From NCBI GenBank assembly GCA_013816615.1, contig JACDED010000029.1, forward strand, positions 1 through 37,603: a DNA stretch of 37,603 bases, read 5' to 3'. The notes beneath the pieces were generated by a model. It saw only the letters and a list, made by a program, of their open reading frames with translations, did no database searches and was not told where the DNA came from. This stretch comes from Bacteroidota bacterium (GTDB lineage Bacteria; Bacteroidota; Bacteroidia; B-17B0; Aurantibacillaceae). The stretch's first letter is position 1. Each line of letters begins with the position of its first letter. A program made the position numbers and the translations under genes. Positions 1-8,199 of the stretch are shown in pieces.

Positions 1-111
1 CCTTAGCGGGCTGCTATCGGCTCGCTACCGCTCGGTTTTTTGCCTTAACAGGCAAAAGAACTAAACCGTCCGCATCCCTGGCGCAGAGCGCTATACAAAA
101 AATCACACTAT
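1..111. other. G+C-richer non-coding segment at the island edge
   Basis: No coding region is supported here. The first 100 bases are visibly richer in G+C than the rest of the window. They contain a perfect 8-bp inverted repeat (TTTTGCCT at 38-45, AGGCAAAA at 50-57, 4-base loop). Bases 1-36 are built of similar CGCT/CGGCT-like modules. It could be a dispersed intergenic repeat or the edge of an inserted segment carrying the nuclease-HerA pair. A genome-wide copy count would decide; nothing here proves mobility. Confidence 0.35.
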
Positions 112-143
112 AAAAACACCTACTGCTGGCAGTAGGTGTTTTT
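112..143. terminator. Bidirectional intrinsic terminator upstream of the nuclease gene
   Basis: A perfect 14-bp inverted repeat (112-125 and 130-143) with a 4-base CTGG loop. It starts with A5 and ends with T5, so it can terminate in both directions. It isolates the nuclease-HerA pair from whatever lies to the left. Confidence 0.8.
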
Positions 144-269
144 GCATTGAAATAGTTATATCTTTACTCTGAAAACTACATCTAAACGACGACGAGTGCT
201 TATAAATGACAGCAAGTGGAAAAAGTACGCTTAGCGAGTAGATATAGGCAACCGTAAAAGGCAAACATA

Positions 270-1499
270 ATGACAACAAGAGCGGCAGACGCAACAATTA
301 AAGGTTATTACTACCAATTTGACACTTCAATTTTGACGCTATTAGGCTTACGGACAAATGCTGACTCAATTACCGTTGAAGGAATAGAAGATATTGACGT
401 TAGCACAGCGACAGAGGACACGACAATTCAATGCAAGTATTTATCAAAACCAAGATTCATCAATTCAGCAGTGAGAGAACCAATTGTTTTAATGCTTGAC
501 CATTTTGTAAATCCCACAAAACCGAACAATTACAAGTATGTTTTGTATGCTCATTTTGAAAACGAAATACAAGGAAATGAGCCAATAATTGACTTGGCAA
601 AACTCAAAGACATTTTAACCTATTCTGAAAACAAAGTTGAAAAGCATTATGAAATTGAAAAAAGCATCTCCGATCTTCAACTCAATGCTTTTCTCCTTCA
701 ATTCAAATTTACTTTTGGAATAGAATTTTATGCGCAACAGAAACAAGTCATTGATAAGCTGAAAGCCAAATTCAGCTGCACTGAATTTGAAGCCGACACT
801 CTTTATTATAATAACGCTCTACGAATTATAATTGACAAAGCTATTCAAAGAAACGCAACTCACCGAGTAATTACTAAAACAGAATTTATAAGCGGAATTG
901 ATTGCAGTAAAAAACTTTTTAATGAATGGTTTATAAAACTCCGTTCAAAAAAGGAGTATCTAAAATTAGCAGCACAAGGACTTAAATCTACAAGAGCACT
1001 TGATCCAATCAGAACAAAGGTGATTGTGATAGGAAAAGAGATTCTTACTGCTGACAATTCTGAATTATCAATTGAATCTTTTATTGAGAATTTAGTTTCA
1101 AGATACTACAAACTAAATTCGGCTTTGCGAAACGCAAAGCCTTTAACAGTAATTCTTGATTGTGATTCAACAACATTGCTTAGCATAAAAAGAGTTTTAA
1201 TAAACAACGAGCTTTCTTTCAATGACGGATATGAAGGAATAAGTTTTTCCAGTCACTATTTCAATAAAGAAGCAGTAATAAATACAACTGCTAACGCAGC
1301 GAAAATTTTGAAATCGTCATACTCTGTAAAGCTGATTTCAAGGGTTTGTTTGATTTCAAATATTGCAACAATACAGCAACCAAGTGTTTTACTCAATTTT
1401 TCTAAAGAAGATTTACCAAACACATTTACGAGTGGTCAATACTTCGATTTTAAATACTGTGAAAACTTAAAAGACATTTACAAACTATTAGCACCATAA
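270..1499 (+). CDS. Putative PD-(D/E)xK nuclease of a nuclease-HerA defence pair
   Basis: A 409-residue cytoplasmic protein with no signal peptide or membrane segment. The N-terminus has the layout of a PD-(D/E)xK nuclease: an aromatic helix (GYYYQFD, 12-18), then acidic residues in VEGIEDIDV (E37, E40, D41, D43), then the IQCKY strand (Q54, K56). This resembles the dsDNA-nuclease domain of DUF4297/Cap4-type effectors. The rest, roughly 100-409, is alpha/beta and not recognised; it may be a sensor or a HerA-contacting part. The stop codon is 4 bases before the HerA ATPase start, so the two are surely co-transcribed. Known nuclease-HerA pairs (DUF4297-HerA, SIR2-HerA) act as anti-phage systems in which HerA forms a hexameric motor scaffold for the effector. 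The nuclease assignment comes from motif shape, so the exact family is uncertain. Confidence 0.65.
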   Translation: MTTRAADATIKGYYYQFDTSILTLLGLRTNADSITVEGIEDIDVSTATEDTTIQCKYLSKPRFINSAVREPIVLMLDHFVNPTKPNNYKYVLYAHFENEIQGNEPIIDLAKLKDILTYSENKVEKHYEIEKSISDLQLNAFLLQFKFTFGIEFYAQQKQVIDKLKAKFSCTEFEADTLYYNNALRIIIDKAIQRNATHRVITKTEFISGIDCSKKLFNEWFIKLRSKKEYLKLAAQGLKSTRALDPIRTKVIVIGKEILTADNSELSIESFIENLVSRYYKLNSALRNAKPLTVILDCDSTTLLSIKRVLINNELSFNDGYEGISFSSHYFNKEAVINTTANAAKILKSSYSVKLISRVCLISNIATIQQPSVLLNFSKEDLPNTFTSGQYFDFKYCENLKDIYKLLAP

Positions 1500-1503
1500 T
1501 TTT

Positions 1504-3279
1504 ATGCCAACAAACACAGCAGATATTTTCAGAATCCTTACCGTAGCGCCAAACTTAATTCAGATTGAAGTATTGGATGCTGATCGATTCAAACAAGATT
1601 CAAGCGATTTTACAATTGGAAGCTATCTGAAAATTTCAGACGATTCAAATACATCAATCATTGCATTGGTTCAGAGTTTCAAAATAAAGGAAACAACTAC
1701 AGGTGGCACAGCAGATATCGCAAGACCTTCTTTTATTTTGGATGCACAGCCCATTGGCTTTTTAGACGAGGATGGCAAATTCAAAAGAGGCGGACAGCAA
1801 ATCGCAATTCCACCAAATAATGTTTCAATTGCAGATGATGCTATACTAAAAGGAATTTACGAATCAGTTGGTGAAGACAAAAAATTTTGCTTTGCAAACT
1901 TAGCTCAAAAGCCGAGTATTGAAATTGCCGTTGATGGAGATAAATTCTTTAGCAAACATATTGCTGTTGTGGGTTCAACTGGTTCTGGTAAGTCAGGAAC
2001 CGTTGCAAGAATTTTACAAGAAGGAATAAGACCATCTGCCGATCAAACACAACGGGGTGTTTTAAACAATACTCACATTTTGCTCTTTGATTTGCATGGT
2101 GAGTATAAAACTGCATTTCCAAAATCGAAGAAACTTGATGTAAGTAGCTTAGTCCTTCCTTATTGGCTAATGAATTCGGAAGAATTGGAAGAAATGTTTA
2201 TTGAAAGCAATGAAAACAATTCTCATAATCAAGTTTCTCAATTTCGCTTTGCGGTAATTCAAAATAAAAAGAAACACAACCCATCCGTCGTAAATCCTTC
2301 TTATGATTCACCTTTATATTTCAGTTTGAAAGAAGTTCATACTTTTATAACAAACTTGAACAATGAGGTGGTAGGCAAAGTAGACGGAGAAAACGCAAGG
2401 CCAAAACTTTCTGACGGAACATTGGTTGATGATAGATGTACGTACTACTTTGATGAAAAAAGAACCTTTGTTGTTCAATCAACAGCAGCAGCCACTAAAG
2501 CATCAAACGGTCCATTTAATGGGGAGTTTGACAGGTTTGTAATGCGACTTGAATCAAAAATCAATGACAACAGATTATCATTTTTATTAAAACCCAAAAA
2601 ATCAGCAACAGAAGAATTTAAAACCTCTGATTTTCCAGTAATTCTTAAACAGTTTATTGGTTATAATGAAACCGAAAAAGAAAAAGAAAACATAACCATA
2701 ATTGATTTAAGTGGAATTCCATTTGAAGTTTTAAGTATTGTTGTTTCACTAATAAGTCGTTTGGTTTTTGATTTTTGCTTTTACTACAAAGCCGTAAAAG
2801 CAGCATCAACAGAGGTTCCATTCCTTTTAGTATTGGAAGAAGCGCACAATTACATTCCACAAAGTGAAGGTGCAAAATATTATTCAGTAAAAAAATCCAT
2901 TGAAAGAATTGCAAAGGAAGGTAGGAAATATGGCTTGTCCTTAATGATTGTGAGCCAAAGACCATCTGAAATTTCCGAAACCATTTTTTCACAATGCAAC
3001 AACTTTGTGGCAATGAGATTGACTAACCCAACCGACCAACAATATGTAAAACGCTTAATGCCCGACAGTGTAAGTGCAATCACTGATACGCTACCGGTTT
3101 TAGAAAGACAAGAAGCATTGATTATTGGCGACAGTATACCAATTCCAACAATCGTAAGAATAAAAGATCTAACTGACAAGCCTGATTCAAACGACATTCA
3201 TTTTAGAACCGAATGGAAAAAAGATTGGGTTGATATTACTTTTACAGAACTGATTAACAAAATAAAAAAAGAAGAGTAA
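1504..3279 (+). CDS. HerA-type hexameric ATPase/translocase (DUF87), defence partner
   Basis: A 591-residue P-loop ATPase of the HerA/FtsK superfamily. An N-terminal beta-rich part (1-110) fits a HAS-barrel. Walker A is GSTGSGKS at 157-164, followed by FDLHGEY (195-201), typical of HerA proteins. Walker B is LVLEEAHNYIPQ, and the downstream stretch EGRKYGLSLMIVSQRPSEIS is the HerA sensor/arginine region. Length fits bacterial HerA, but no NurA gene is adjacent as it is in archaeal repair loci. The neighbour is instead the nuclease 4 bases upstream, the arrangement of two-gene HerA defence systems. The expected role is a hexameric ring that binds DNA and assembles with the nuclease. Family assignment is firm; the anti-phage role is inferred from context. 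Confidence 0.85.
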   Translation: MPTNTADIFRILTVAPNLIQIEVLDADRFKQDSSDFTIGSYLKISDDSNTSIIALVQSFKIKETTTGGTADIARPSFILDAQPIGFLDEDGKFKRGGQQIAIPPNNVSIADDAILKGIYESVGEDKKFCFANLAQKPSIEIAVDGDKFFSKHIAVVGSTGSGKSGTVARILQEGIRPSADQTQRGVLNNTHILLFDLHGEYKTAFPKSKKLDVSSLVLPYWLMNSEELEEMFIESNENNSHNQVSQFRFAVIQNKKKHNPSVVNPSYDSPLYFSLKEVHTFITNLNNEVVGKVDGENARPKLSDGTLVDDRCTYYFDEKRTFVVQSTAAATKASNGPFNGEFDRFVMRLESKINDNRLSFLLKPKKSATEEFKTSDFPVILKQFIGYNETEKEKENITIIDLSGIPFEVLSIVVSLISRLVFDFCFYYKAVKAASTEVPFLLVLEEAHNYIPQSEGAKYYSVKKSIERIAKEGRKYGLSLMIVSQRPSEISETIFSQCNNFVAMRLTNPTDQQYVKRLMPDSVSAITDTLPVLERQEALIIGDSIPIPTIVRIKDLTDKPDSNDIHFRTEWKKDWVDITFTELINKIKKEE

Positions 3280-3357
3280 AACGGCAGCATACAACAACCC
3301 GCTCGCGCAAATTTGCAACCTGTTCGCACGAATTTTCAATCCCTGCTTTTTAAACTT
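3280..3357. other. Intergenic segment with palindrome after the HerA gene
   Basis: Between the HerA stop and the convergent TonB-receptor stop. It contains the 10-bp palindrome GCAAATTTGC (3307-3316) in a G+C-richer context with CGCTCGCGC and TTCGCACG. No canonical terminator is present. The first part (GCATACAACAACCCGCTC) looks like sequences found after accessory genes in other Bacteroidota. The canonical attC core sites are not present. Confidence 0.3.
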
Positions 3358-5637
3358 CTAAAAGAAAAACGTCAAACTTCCTTTTACAAAAAATGGCGTG
3401 CCGGGTGTAAAATGTAATTCAGATACAGAAGTGTTCTCATTTTTTAATTTACTTTCTGTATCAAATTGTGCTTCGTTCCAATTCACGTTTGCTAAATTTT
3501 CCATTGATAGTCCTAATGCATATTTTGCTTTTGTAAAATTTATTACCGCATCGTAAAGCATATAACCTTTTGCAACTACGCTGTTATCTTCGTTCGCGGG
3601 CCTGTCGCCAACATAACGGTAACGCAAACCTGCGCTTAATCCATTTTTAAATTTTGTAGTTAATCCACCAATGCTTGTTAAGGTGGGCGCTAAAGGAATA
3701 AAATTTTCACCTTCCGGATCTTCTGTGGAGCGTGGTACTGTATAATTTGCATCCATATCCAAATACAACCAATCCACTAATTGATAACGGAAAGAAAGAT
3801 CAAAGCCGTAACGTCTTGTTTTACCACTTGGTTCAACAACAGCAGCATCGCCAACATACACAAATTCCTGTTCCAGGTCCAAACCCCAAACCGCAGCATT
3901 TACCAATAAACGTTTTACAGGCTTAAAGAACATTCCAAGATCTGCACCCACAGCGCGTGGTAACGTATTAGCAACGCTATCGGCCACAACAACACGTGTA
4001 TCGTTAGAGTGAAAACCGGTTCCGGTTTTTATATAAAATTGTACGTTTTGATTGAAGGTGTAATATAAATTCAACTTAGGACTAACAATATTACTTGTTT
4101 TAATTTTACGCTCGTAAAGCGTATCCAGATCATTTACATATTCAAACTGAAACTGATCAAAACGCGCGCCGGCATTAACAACAAATCTATCTGTTAAGCT
4201 GATCGTTTCATCAACATATAATCCTGCATTTACCTCGTTCACTTGTCCGAATGCTAAACGGTTCAAAGTAATTTTACGTTGTGCGGTATGCGAAAGCTCA
4301 ATGTCTTTTACGGCATCGTATCTTAATTGCAAACCTGCTTCTGATCTTAATCTTTTATTTCCAAGTTTAGAATATTTGTAATACGAACCATTATAACCGT
4401 AAATATTTCTTTTTTCTTTCTGGCGAATCTGGTCACCATTAATAGAGTCTTCAAGAAAAAAAGTAAAGTTTGAATACAATTCAAAATTATAGTTCGAGAA
4501 AAATAATTGATTTTTAAATACGCCGCCGTTATCTGCAATGCTGGTTAAAATAAAGTTGGCGTTCGTGCGACTTGTATTTCCTCCTTCTTTGTTATCAATG
4601 GCGCCAAAGCGTGTAATGATGTTTTGTTCGATAGCACGTTCAGGAACCTGTCCCGATGCTTCCCACTTGCTACTGAATGTAGATAATGAAATAGTTAGCA
4701 ATTTATTCTCGCTAATAAGGCCATGGTATTTACCCATTAAATTTATGCGGTTAAAATTTTGCGGACTTTCAAAATAACCATTCGTTGACATATATTCAGA
4801 AGAAATATAAGCGCTTTGATTTTTTGCTTTTAATTCTTTTCCTAATAGATCGAACATGCCAACTGTGCGGTACGAATCAAACATACCGCCTTCCATTTTT
4901 ATAGAGCTTTGATCTAAAGAATTCTTTGTATTGAAGTTGGCATAACCCGCAGTTGTAAAATCGCCTTGTTGTGCATAATAGGGCCCTTTATTAAAATCAA
5001 CATAATCAATTGCTTCAGGAGTTAAAAAATGAAGATCGGCATAACCTTGTCCGTGAGCATGCGATACCATGTTTACCGGCATACCGTCAACCGTTAGGCG
5101 AATGTCAGTACCATGGTCGATATCAAAACCGCGTAAATAAATTTGTTCCGCTTTACCTCCACCCGCGTGCTGCGCGGTTACAAGGCCGGGGATCATGCGT
5201 AAAATATCCTGTGATGATCTGGTAGGACTAAGATCTATATCAATTTTAGCAAGTGTTTGCATGGAAGTTCCTGTCTCCCCTTTTTGCGCCACTATTACTT
5301 CTGATAAGTTAATAGCAGCTGGATTTAAAAGTGCGGAGATCTGAATGGTTTGTTGTTCTTTTACCTCAACATTTAAAGTTTTTGCTTCAAAGCCAATAGC
5401 TGAGAATTTAATTTTATAAGTTCCGGGATGAATATCAGGAAAATAAAAATTACCTAAAAGATCAGTGGATGTTATTTGATTATTTTCAGTCAAATAAACA
5501 ACTGCGCCTACAATTTTTTCGTTCGACAGGGAGTCGGTTAAGTTACCTTTAATACCGCCCTGGTGCGAGTAAGCAGAAAAGCTGCTTAACAGAGTTATTA
5601 AAAAAAGAAATAGTTTGGTACGTATAAATGTTGCCAT
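3358..5637 (-). CDS. TonB-dependent outer membrane receptor
   Basis: A 759-residue outer membrane receptor. It has a Sec signal peptide (1-25), a carboxypeptidase-regulatory-like beta-sandwich (27-105, with PGTYKIKFSAIGFEAKTLNV), a plug domain (112-235, with QDILRMIPGL and IYLRGFDIDHGTDIRLTVDG) and a C-terminal beta-barrel ending in aromatic residues (TFFF). The plug contains a His-bearing segment, VSHAHGQGYADLHFL (H193, H195, H203), which could touch a metal ligand. It lacks SusC-specific features and no SusD is adjacent. It is the last gene of the DUF4331/TPR/HupE locus, so it probably imports that locus's substrate. A metal or metal complex is plausible because of HupE, but this is inference. 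Confidence 0.88.
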   Translation of the reverse strand: MATFIRTKLFLFLITLLSSFSAYSHQGGIKGNLTDSLSNEKIVGAVVYLTENNQITSTDLLGNFYFPDIHPGTYKIKFSAIGFEAKTLNVEVKEQQTIQISALLNPAAINLSEVIVAQKGETGTSMQTLAKIDIDLSPTRSSQDILRMIPGLVTAQHAGGGKAEQIYLRGFDIDHGTDIRLTVDGMPVNMVSHAHGQGYADLHFLTPEAIDYVDFNKGPYYAQQGDFTTAGYANFNTKNSLDQSSIKMEGGMFDSYRTVGMFDLLGKELKAKNQSAYISSEYMSTNGYFESPQNFNRINLMGKYHGLISENKLLTISLSTFSSKWEASGQVPERAIEQNIITRFGAIDNKEGGNTSRTNANFILTSIADNGGVFKNQLFFSNYNFELYSNFTFFLEDSINGDQIRQKEKRNIYGYNGSYYKYSKLGNKRLRSEAGLQLRYDAVKDIELSHTAQRKITLNRLAFGQVNEVNAGLYVDETISLTDRFVVNAGARFDQFQFEYVNDLDTLYERKIKTSNIVSPKLNLYYTFNQNVQFYIKTGTGFHSNDTRVVVADSVANTLPRAVGADLGMFFKPVKRLLVNAAVWGLDLEQEFVYVGDAAVVEPSGKTRRYGFDLSFRYQLVDWLYLDMDANYTVPRSTEDPEGENFIPLAPTLTSIGGLTTKFKNGLSAGLRYRYVGDRPANEDNSVVAKGYMLYDAVINFTKAKYALGLSMENLANVNWNEAQFDTESKLKNENTSVSELHFTPGTPFFVKGSLTFFF

Positions 5638-5701
5638 GCTTTATTTTTAAGCGAGGATGAATAAAAAATGTAAAGAGAAATAAAAACTGATCTGTTGGTT
5701 T

Positions 5702-6070
5702 TTACGCTTTTGGCGGAGGGGAATTGATGCGGAGAAATCCGGGTAAGACTTCCTGTGTTTGATGAAACGTTACAGGAATTAATGAACTGTTTGTTTGAAA
5801 GCTAAAATTAAAGTCTGCACTATTTTGGTGAGTATTTTCAGTTGTTTTTTCAGAAGCGGGTGCTTTTTGTTGCGTGTTCTTATTTTCCTTTTCAGAAATA
5901 TCACTTAGGTCGGCATGCACATGGTATTTACCGTTCTCATAATGCACGGTGGCCATATGCTGCATTTTCCAAAAAGTGTGTGCCAATACATCTTCCACTA
6001 CAACAGTAAGGGGTTTAAGCTGCGCGAACACGTAAAAAGAAAGTAAAATATATATGGCTGTTTTCTTCAC
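5702..6070 (-). CDS. Small exported protein of the TonB/HupE locus, unknown function
   Basis: 122 residues with an N-terminal hydrophobic signal (MKKTAIYILLSFYVFAQ). A short conserved-looking part follows: EDVLAHTFWKMQHMATVHYENGKYHVHADL, with several His and Met residues. The second half is charged and low-complexity (Lys/Glu/Thr/Gln), ending in a Pro-rich tail. I do not recognise a family. It sits 64 bases upstream of the TonB receptor and 42 bases downstream of the HupE-like gene on the same strand, so it probably serves that transport locus, perhaps as a periplasmic accessory. The His/Met content would fit a metal ligand role, but nothing proves it. Confidence 0.6.
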   Translation of the reverse strand: MKKTAIYILLSFYVFAQLKPLTVVVEDVLAHTFWKMQHMATVHYENGKYHVHADLSDISEKENKNTQQKAPASEKTTENTHQNSADFNFSFQTNSSLIPVTFHQTQEVLPGFLRINSPPPKA

Positions 6071-6112
6071 TCATACTATTTACGTACAAAAAGAGAGCCT
6101 GGATTTAAAGAT

Positions 6113-6790
6113 CTAAGGAAAAAATGCGCGCTCGATAGTCCAGTAAAGGGCAATTAAAGCTATGATGATGGATAAGGGATTAACAATACGCGTGCGGTAC
6201 CAGGGCTTTTGACTGAACCATTTGCCAAATAAGAACCAGGCAATAAGTATAACGGCAATTTGACCTAATTCTACACCCAGGTTAAAGCTGATAAGGGCAT
6301 TATAAAATTCTTTTTTTGGCAAACCTAATTCATTTAAAACACCTGCAAATCCTAACCCATGAATCAAACCAAAAGCAAATACAATGATGATACGTGTAGG
6401 CTTTAATTTATCGGTGATCACATTCTCTAATGCCACAAACATAATTGATAAAGCAATAATGGGCTCAATAATATGTGGCGGCGCAGAAATTACATCGTTC
6501 ATAGCCAAACCTAAAGTAATGGAATGTGCAATTGTAAATGCTGTGGCCTGCCATAAAATTGTTTTAAGTTTTGGACTCAGTAAAAAAAGAGAGAGAATAA
6601 ATAAAATATGATCAAAACCTAAAGGAATAATGTGTTTAAAACCTAATTGCAAATACACAAAAAAAACATCAGAGCGCGAGAGCTTTGCCATGGCTTCATC
6701 GTTAGCATGTGCGCTTGAAATAAACGGAATAAGAACCGAGATCAGTAAAAGTACATACCCTAAATTTTTATGAATGGAGTTTTTAAACAT
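6113..6790 (-). CDS. HupE/UreJ-family membrane protein
   Basis: 225 residues with a signal peptide (about 1-29, cleavage near SSAHA) and about six membrane helices. Family hallmarks are FKHIIPLGFDHILF (H53, D60, H61), AFTIAHSITLGLA (H89) and GLIHGLGFAG (H144), the conserved His residues in the HupE/UreJ_2 group. HupE/UreJ proteins are linked to nickel or cobalt entry near hydrogenases and ureases; this divergent subgroup is common in Bacteroidota next to TonB receptors and its substrate is untested. It starts 3 bases after the TPR gene ends, so the two are tightly co-transcribed. No hydrogenase or urease gene is in view, so nickel specificity should not be assumed. Confidence 0.8.
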   Translation of the reverse strand: MFKNSIHKNLGYVLLLISVLIPFISSAHANDEAMAKLSRSDVFFVYLQLGFKHIIPLGFDHILFILSLFLLSPKLKTILWQATAFTIAHSITLGLAMNDVISAPPHIIEPIIALSIMFVALENVITDKLKPTRIIIVFAFGLIHGLGFAGVLNELGLPKKEFYNALISFNLGVELGQIAVILIAWFLFGKWFSQKPWYRTRIVNPLSIIIALIALYWTIERAFFP

Positions 6791-6793
6791 ATA

Positions 6794-8116
6794 CTATGAA
6801 AGATATGGATTTACTTCCTGTTTTAATTCATATTCAATAAAAGGATTTGCTTCTACTCCACTTTTTATAAGTGCTTTTCCTTTATCCGCTTCACCAGCTT
6901 TAATTTTTATTAAACCTGCCCGGCATAATAACACAGGGTTTTTACTGTTTGTTTTAAGGGCAGTATTAATTAATTTATTTGCTTCGGCAAAAGCACCTTT
7001 TTTATAATACACCCAGGCTAATGTTTCGACAACATCAATATTATTAGGCCTGCGCTCGTATTCAACCAACGCATGCTTTAAAGCATTGTCTACATCATTC
7101 ATTTTTAAATAGGCATATGCTAATTCTTTATCGGCATAATGCCCGTGGCCTGTTTCACCTTCTACATTTGCATTTGGGCCTAACATGTCTATTACCTGTT
7201 TTGCATTTTCGTTTGCTTTTGCATTTTCTTTATTTAATCGGTACAGATCTGTTAATTCATCTGAAAATGAATATTCAATAATTAAGCCTTTTGCTTTTTC
7301 GTAATAAGCAACGGCTTCTTTATAATTTCCTTTTGCTTTTGCAATGCGTCCTAAGCCTGCAATTGCAAATGCGTAATCGGGTCTTTCGCTTAAAGCCATT
7401 TTATATTGAAACTCTGCACTATCCAGACTTCCTTTGTTTTCGTATAAATGTGCAAGAATGCAACGTGTCCATTCTGTTTGTTCTAAACCGGGATAACCCG
7501 CAGACACGGCTAATTTCATAACGCTGATCGCACCCTGTGTATCGCCATAAATCTCGCGTAAATAAGATACGCGTGAATAAGAACGAATGTCTGGTCTTAT
7601 TGAAACCATTTTATCCGCCATTTTTACGGCGTTATCATAATTTCCTAATTCTAAATTTGCATCACATAAAATACCATATACAAAAGCACTGTTTGGATTA
7701 AGCGGTAAAGCTTTTTGTGCTACATCCAATCCTTCTGCAAAATGATGTTGTGATAATAATACAGTTGCTTTGCAACATAAAGCATCAAAATTACCGGGTT
7801 GATTTTTTATAACCTTATCTAATAATTCTAAAGCTGCTTTATCATAGTATCCATGATCGCCGGTTTCTCTTCCTTCCTGGATATAAGCCTGCGATAGGGC
7901 AAGCATTGATTTGTAATCTTTTGGATCCTGTTCAATGGCGGCTAATAAACCTTCCATTGCTTTTTTTGAATTTAACCACTCACCAGATAAGGCAATAGTT
8001 CCCTGCCTGTTTTTAAAGGGTGGGATCTTTGTTTCGGGTTCTTTAGAGAATAAAAAAATACATGTGAGTAAAACTCCGGTAATAACAACTAAAATGAGAT
8101 AAAGATTTTTGCGCAT
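6794..8116 (-). CDS. Membrane-anchored tetratricopeptide repeat protein
   Basis: 440 residues. One N-terminal membrane helix or uncleaved signal (5-23) is followed by about ten TPR-like helical repeats covering most of residues 50-430. Recognisable units include EQDPKDYKSMLALSQAYIQE, AFAIAGLGRIAKAKGNYKEA and TLAWVYYKKGAFAEANKLIN. TPR arrays are protein-binding scaffolds. The protein is likely periplasmic and inner-membrane tethered, and may organise the HupE/TonB/DUF4331 components. An intrinsic terminator lies just upstream (8141-8175), so this gene and those after it are probably expressed less than the DUF4331 genes or by read-through. Confidence 0.85.
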   Translation of the reverse strand: MRKNLYLILVVITGVLLTCIFLFSKEPETKIPPFKNRQGTIALSGEWLNSKKAMEGLLAAIEQDPKDYKSMLALSQAYIQEGRETGDHGYYDKAALELLDKVIKNQPGNFDALCCKATVLLSQHHFAEGLDVAQKALPLNPNSAFVYGILCDANLELGNYDNAVKMADKMVSIRPDIRSYSRVSYLREIYGDTQGAISVMKLAVSAGYPGLEQTEWTRCILAHLYENKGSLDSAEFQYKMALSERPDYAFAIAGLGRIAKAKGNYKEAVAYYEKAKGLIIEYSFSDELTDLYRLNKENAKANENAKQVIDMLGPNANVEGETGHGHYADKELAYAYLKMNDVDNALKHALVEYERRPNNIDVVETLAWVYYKKGAFAEANKLINTALKTNSKNPVLLCRAGLIKIKAGEADKGKALIKSGVEANPFIEYELKQEVNPYLS

Positions 8117-8140
8117 ATTATTTTTTTGATATGTAAACTT

Positions 8141-8175
8141 AAAAAAAAGAACCGGGTAAACCTTACCCGATTCTT
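8141..8175 (-). terminator. Intrinsic terminator between the second DUF4331 gene and the TPR gene
   Basis: On the minus strand, AAGAATCGGGTAA (8163-8175) pairs with TTACCCGGTTCTT (8147-8159) across a 3-base loop with one mismatch, followed by a run of T (8141-8146 read in reverse). It lies 24 bases after the DUF4331 stop and 24 bases before the TPR start. Confidence 0.75.
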
Positions 8176-8199
8176 AATTAAAAAAAGAAAATTGATCAA

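Noticed and set aside
2654-3197. Open frames on the minus strand inside the HerA gene
   Set aside because: They are shadows of a clear plus-strand ATPase and have no recognisable protein features.
3280-3357. Integron attC site after the HerA gene
   Set aside because: The RYYYAAC and GTTRRRY core sites are not present and no integrase is in view; only a loose resemblance remains.
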